Assembly (NCBI GenBank): GCA_003235605.1
Contig: QJVU01000379.1
Coordinates: forward strand, 1-6,116
DNA: 6,116 nt
Direction of reading: 5' to 3'
Source of the DNA: Planctomycetota bacterium
Lineage (GTDB): Bacteria; Planctomycetota; UBA1135; UBA2386
Positions 5,234 to 6,116 of the stretch are shown one piece after another. Position 1 is the first letter of the stretch, and each line of letters starts with the position of its first letter. A model generated the notes under the pieces. The model had not been told where the DNA came from, ran no database searches, and saw only the letters and a program-made list of their open reading frames with translations. A program made the position numbers and the translations under genes.

Positions 5234-6116
5234 ATGAGCGGAATCGAGAACAAGCAGACCCTCAAGAAGGAGGCGGAGTTCTGGGACCGCCAGGAGCAGG
5301 TCATCCAGCAGCTCTACGACCGCCCCCATGACTGGCGGTTCGTGCCGGCCCTGGCCAACCGCATCATCCACTCCCGTGAGAGGTGGATGCGCCGCCTGAT
5401 CATGGAGCGCCGACAGGAGATCTCCAGGGTCCTGGACATCGGTTGTGGCAGCGGCTGGTTCGTCCATGCCTGTGCCGAGCTGGGCATCGAGGCGATCGGC
5501 GTCGACGTCTCCGAGAAGAAGATCGAGACCGCTCGCAAGCAGGCAGTCGAGCGCGGTGTCTCGAACCGATGCACGTTCGAGGTAGGCGACATCGTGGACT
5601 TCAGAATCGAGGACCATGGCGGCAAGGTCGACTTGCTGTTTGCCCAGAGCAGCCTCCACCACTTGCCCGGCCTCGAGGAGAAGCTGCCGCTGCTGGTGGA
5701 CAAGCTGCTGCGTCCCGACGGCTTCATGCTGTTCTGTGAGCCCCACCATGAGGGCATGGCCCCGGGACTGCAGAGGTTCATCTGGCGCCTGGCGGGCAGC
5801 AAGGTCTGCGGGCGACTGTTCGACCATGAGTTCTTTGCCGAGGTGACGAAGGCGTCCGAGGACTCTGGCTACAACCTCCGAGCGGAGAGCCCCGCGGGCC
5901 TCGAGTTCTTCGGTGAGGAGCCCGACATGGCCAAGATCGTCCGAGAGCTGGGCGGTTGCCAGCTGCTGGAGGAGCGCTTCTTCCACGCATTTGCCGGCCA
6001 CCTCACCAACGCGTTCTACATCTTCATGAAGTCCAGAACGGTCAAGGTCCTGTACCGGATGGCGTTTCCGCTGATCGTAGGGCTGGACGGTCTTCTCTGC
6101 CGCTTCCAGCGCTTTC
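5234..6116 (+). CDS. Class I SAM-dependent methyltransferase, 3' end missing
   Basis: The frame is open from the ATG at 5234 to the right edge: 294 codons and no stop. After an N-terminal helical segment (EAEFWDRQEQVIQQLY, 13-28) comes the Rossmann-type methyltransferase core. Motif I is VLDIGCGSGWFV (66-77), which binds S-adenosylmethionine. The acidic end of strand 2 is GVDVSE (89-94, Asp91). GDIVDF (118-123) is the adenine-side motif. DLLFAQSSLHHLP (133-145) is motif IV, and LLRPDGFMLFCEP (158-170) is the strand-5 region. The part after 175 is extra and ends in a hydrophobic stretch (274-288) that could contact a membrane or a lipid substrate. The substrate is unknown; the core resembles the broad Methyltransf_11/25 group. 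GAGG abuts the ATG with no spacer, so the ribosome binding site is poor, but the next methionine (52) would remove the N-terminal segment. Confidence 0.88.
   Translation, partial: MSGIENKQTLKKEAEFWDRQEQVIQQLYDRPHDWRFVPALANRIIHSRERWMRRLIMERRQEISRVLDIGCGSGWFVHACAELGIEAIGVDVSEKKIETARKQAVERGVSNRCTFEVGDIVDFRIEDHGGKVDLLFAQSSLHHLPGLEEKLPLLVDKLLRPDGFMLFCEPHHEGMAPGLQRFIWRLAGSKVCGRLFDHEFFAEVTKASEDSGYNLRAESPAGLEFFGEEPDMAKIVRELGGCQLLEERFFHAFAGHLTNAFYIFMKSRTVKVLYRMAFPLIVGLDGLLCRFQRF

Noticed and set aside
5174..6001. A 275-codon minus-strand frame opposite the methyltransferase
   Set aside because: The plus strand has all SAM-methyltransferase motifs and stays open to the edge. The opposite frame would also overlap the arsC-like start.

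Overview
The window is GC-rich, densely packed and reads as bacterial. Two tandem genes for small secreted proteins carry a domain pattern (LGS.SGT.PG, then PLNYD.YT, LG.LD, LP..LA and VSN.) that I recall from many exported proteins of high-GC Planctomycetota. That makes a Planctomycetota-like host the best guess. It rests on memory of the family and was not searched.

There are four transcription units. Leftward (1-1715, minus strand): an L-fucose-isomerase-family sugar isomerase whose TGA stop overlaps the GTG start of a type III PLP enzyme (alanine racemase/D-threonine aldolase fold), which is cut by the left edge. Rightward (about 1845-3207, plus strand): the two secreted paralogues of 162 and 163 residues. 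Each has a signal peptide, a strong Shine-Dalgarno site, a related leader and a related GC hairpin downstream. Only the second hairpin has a U-tract and is a textbook intrinsic terminator. Leftward (3231-5187, minus strand): a glutaredoxin-type arsenate reductase homologue (ArsC) followed 10 bases later by an AraB-type ribulokinase. Rightward (5234 to the right edge): a class I SAM-dependent methyltransferase, cut at the end.

The isomerase and ribulokinase could act in sequence (aldose to ketose to ketose phosphate), as AraA and AraB do, but with a FucI-like isomerase and on separate, non-adjacent transcripts. The PLP enzyme is coupled to the isomerase by the stop/start overlap; its role is unknown. 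ArsC and the methyltransferase have no obvious part in sugar use.

The strongest unusual signal is the duplicated secreted-protein unit. The copies differ widely, at about half of residues and at many synonymous sites, yet share a perfect 58-base block (18 complete identical codons). This looks like a local gene-conversion tract or a nucleotide-level constraint. I saw no RNA genes, insertion sequences or CRISPR array, and I do not see a clearly new biological system.
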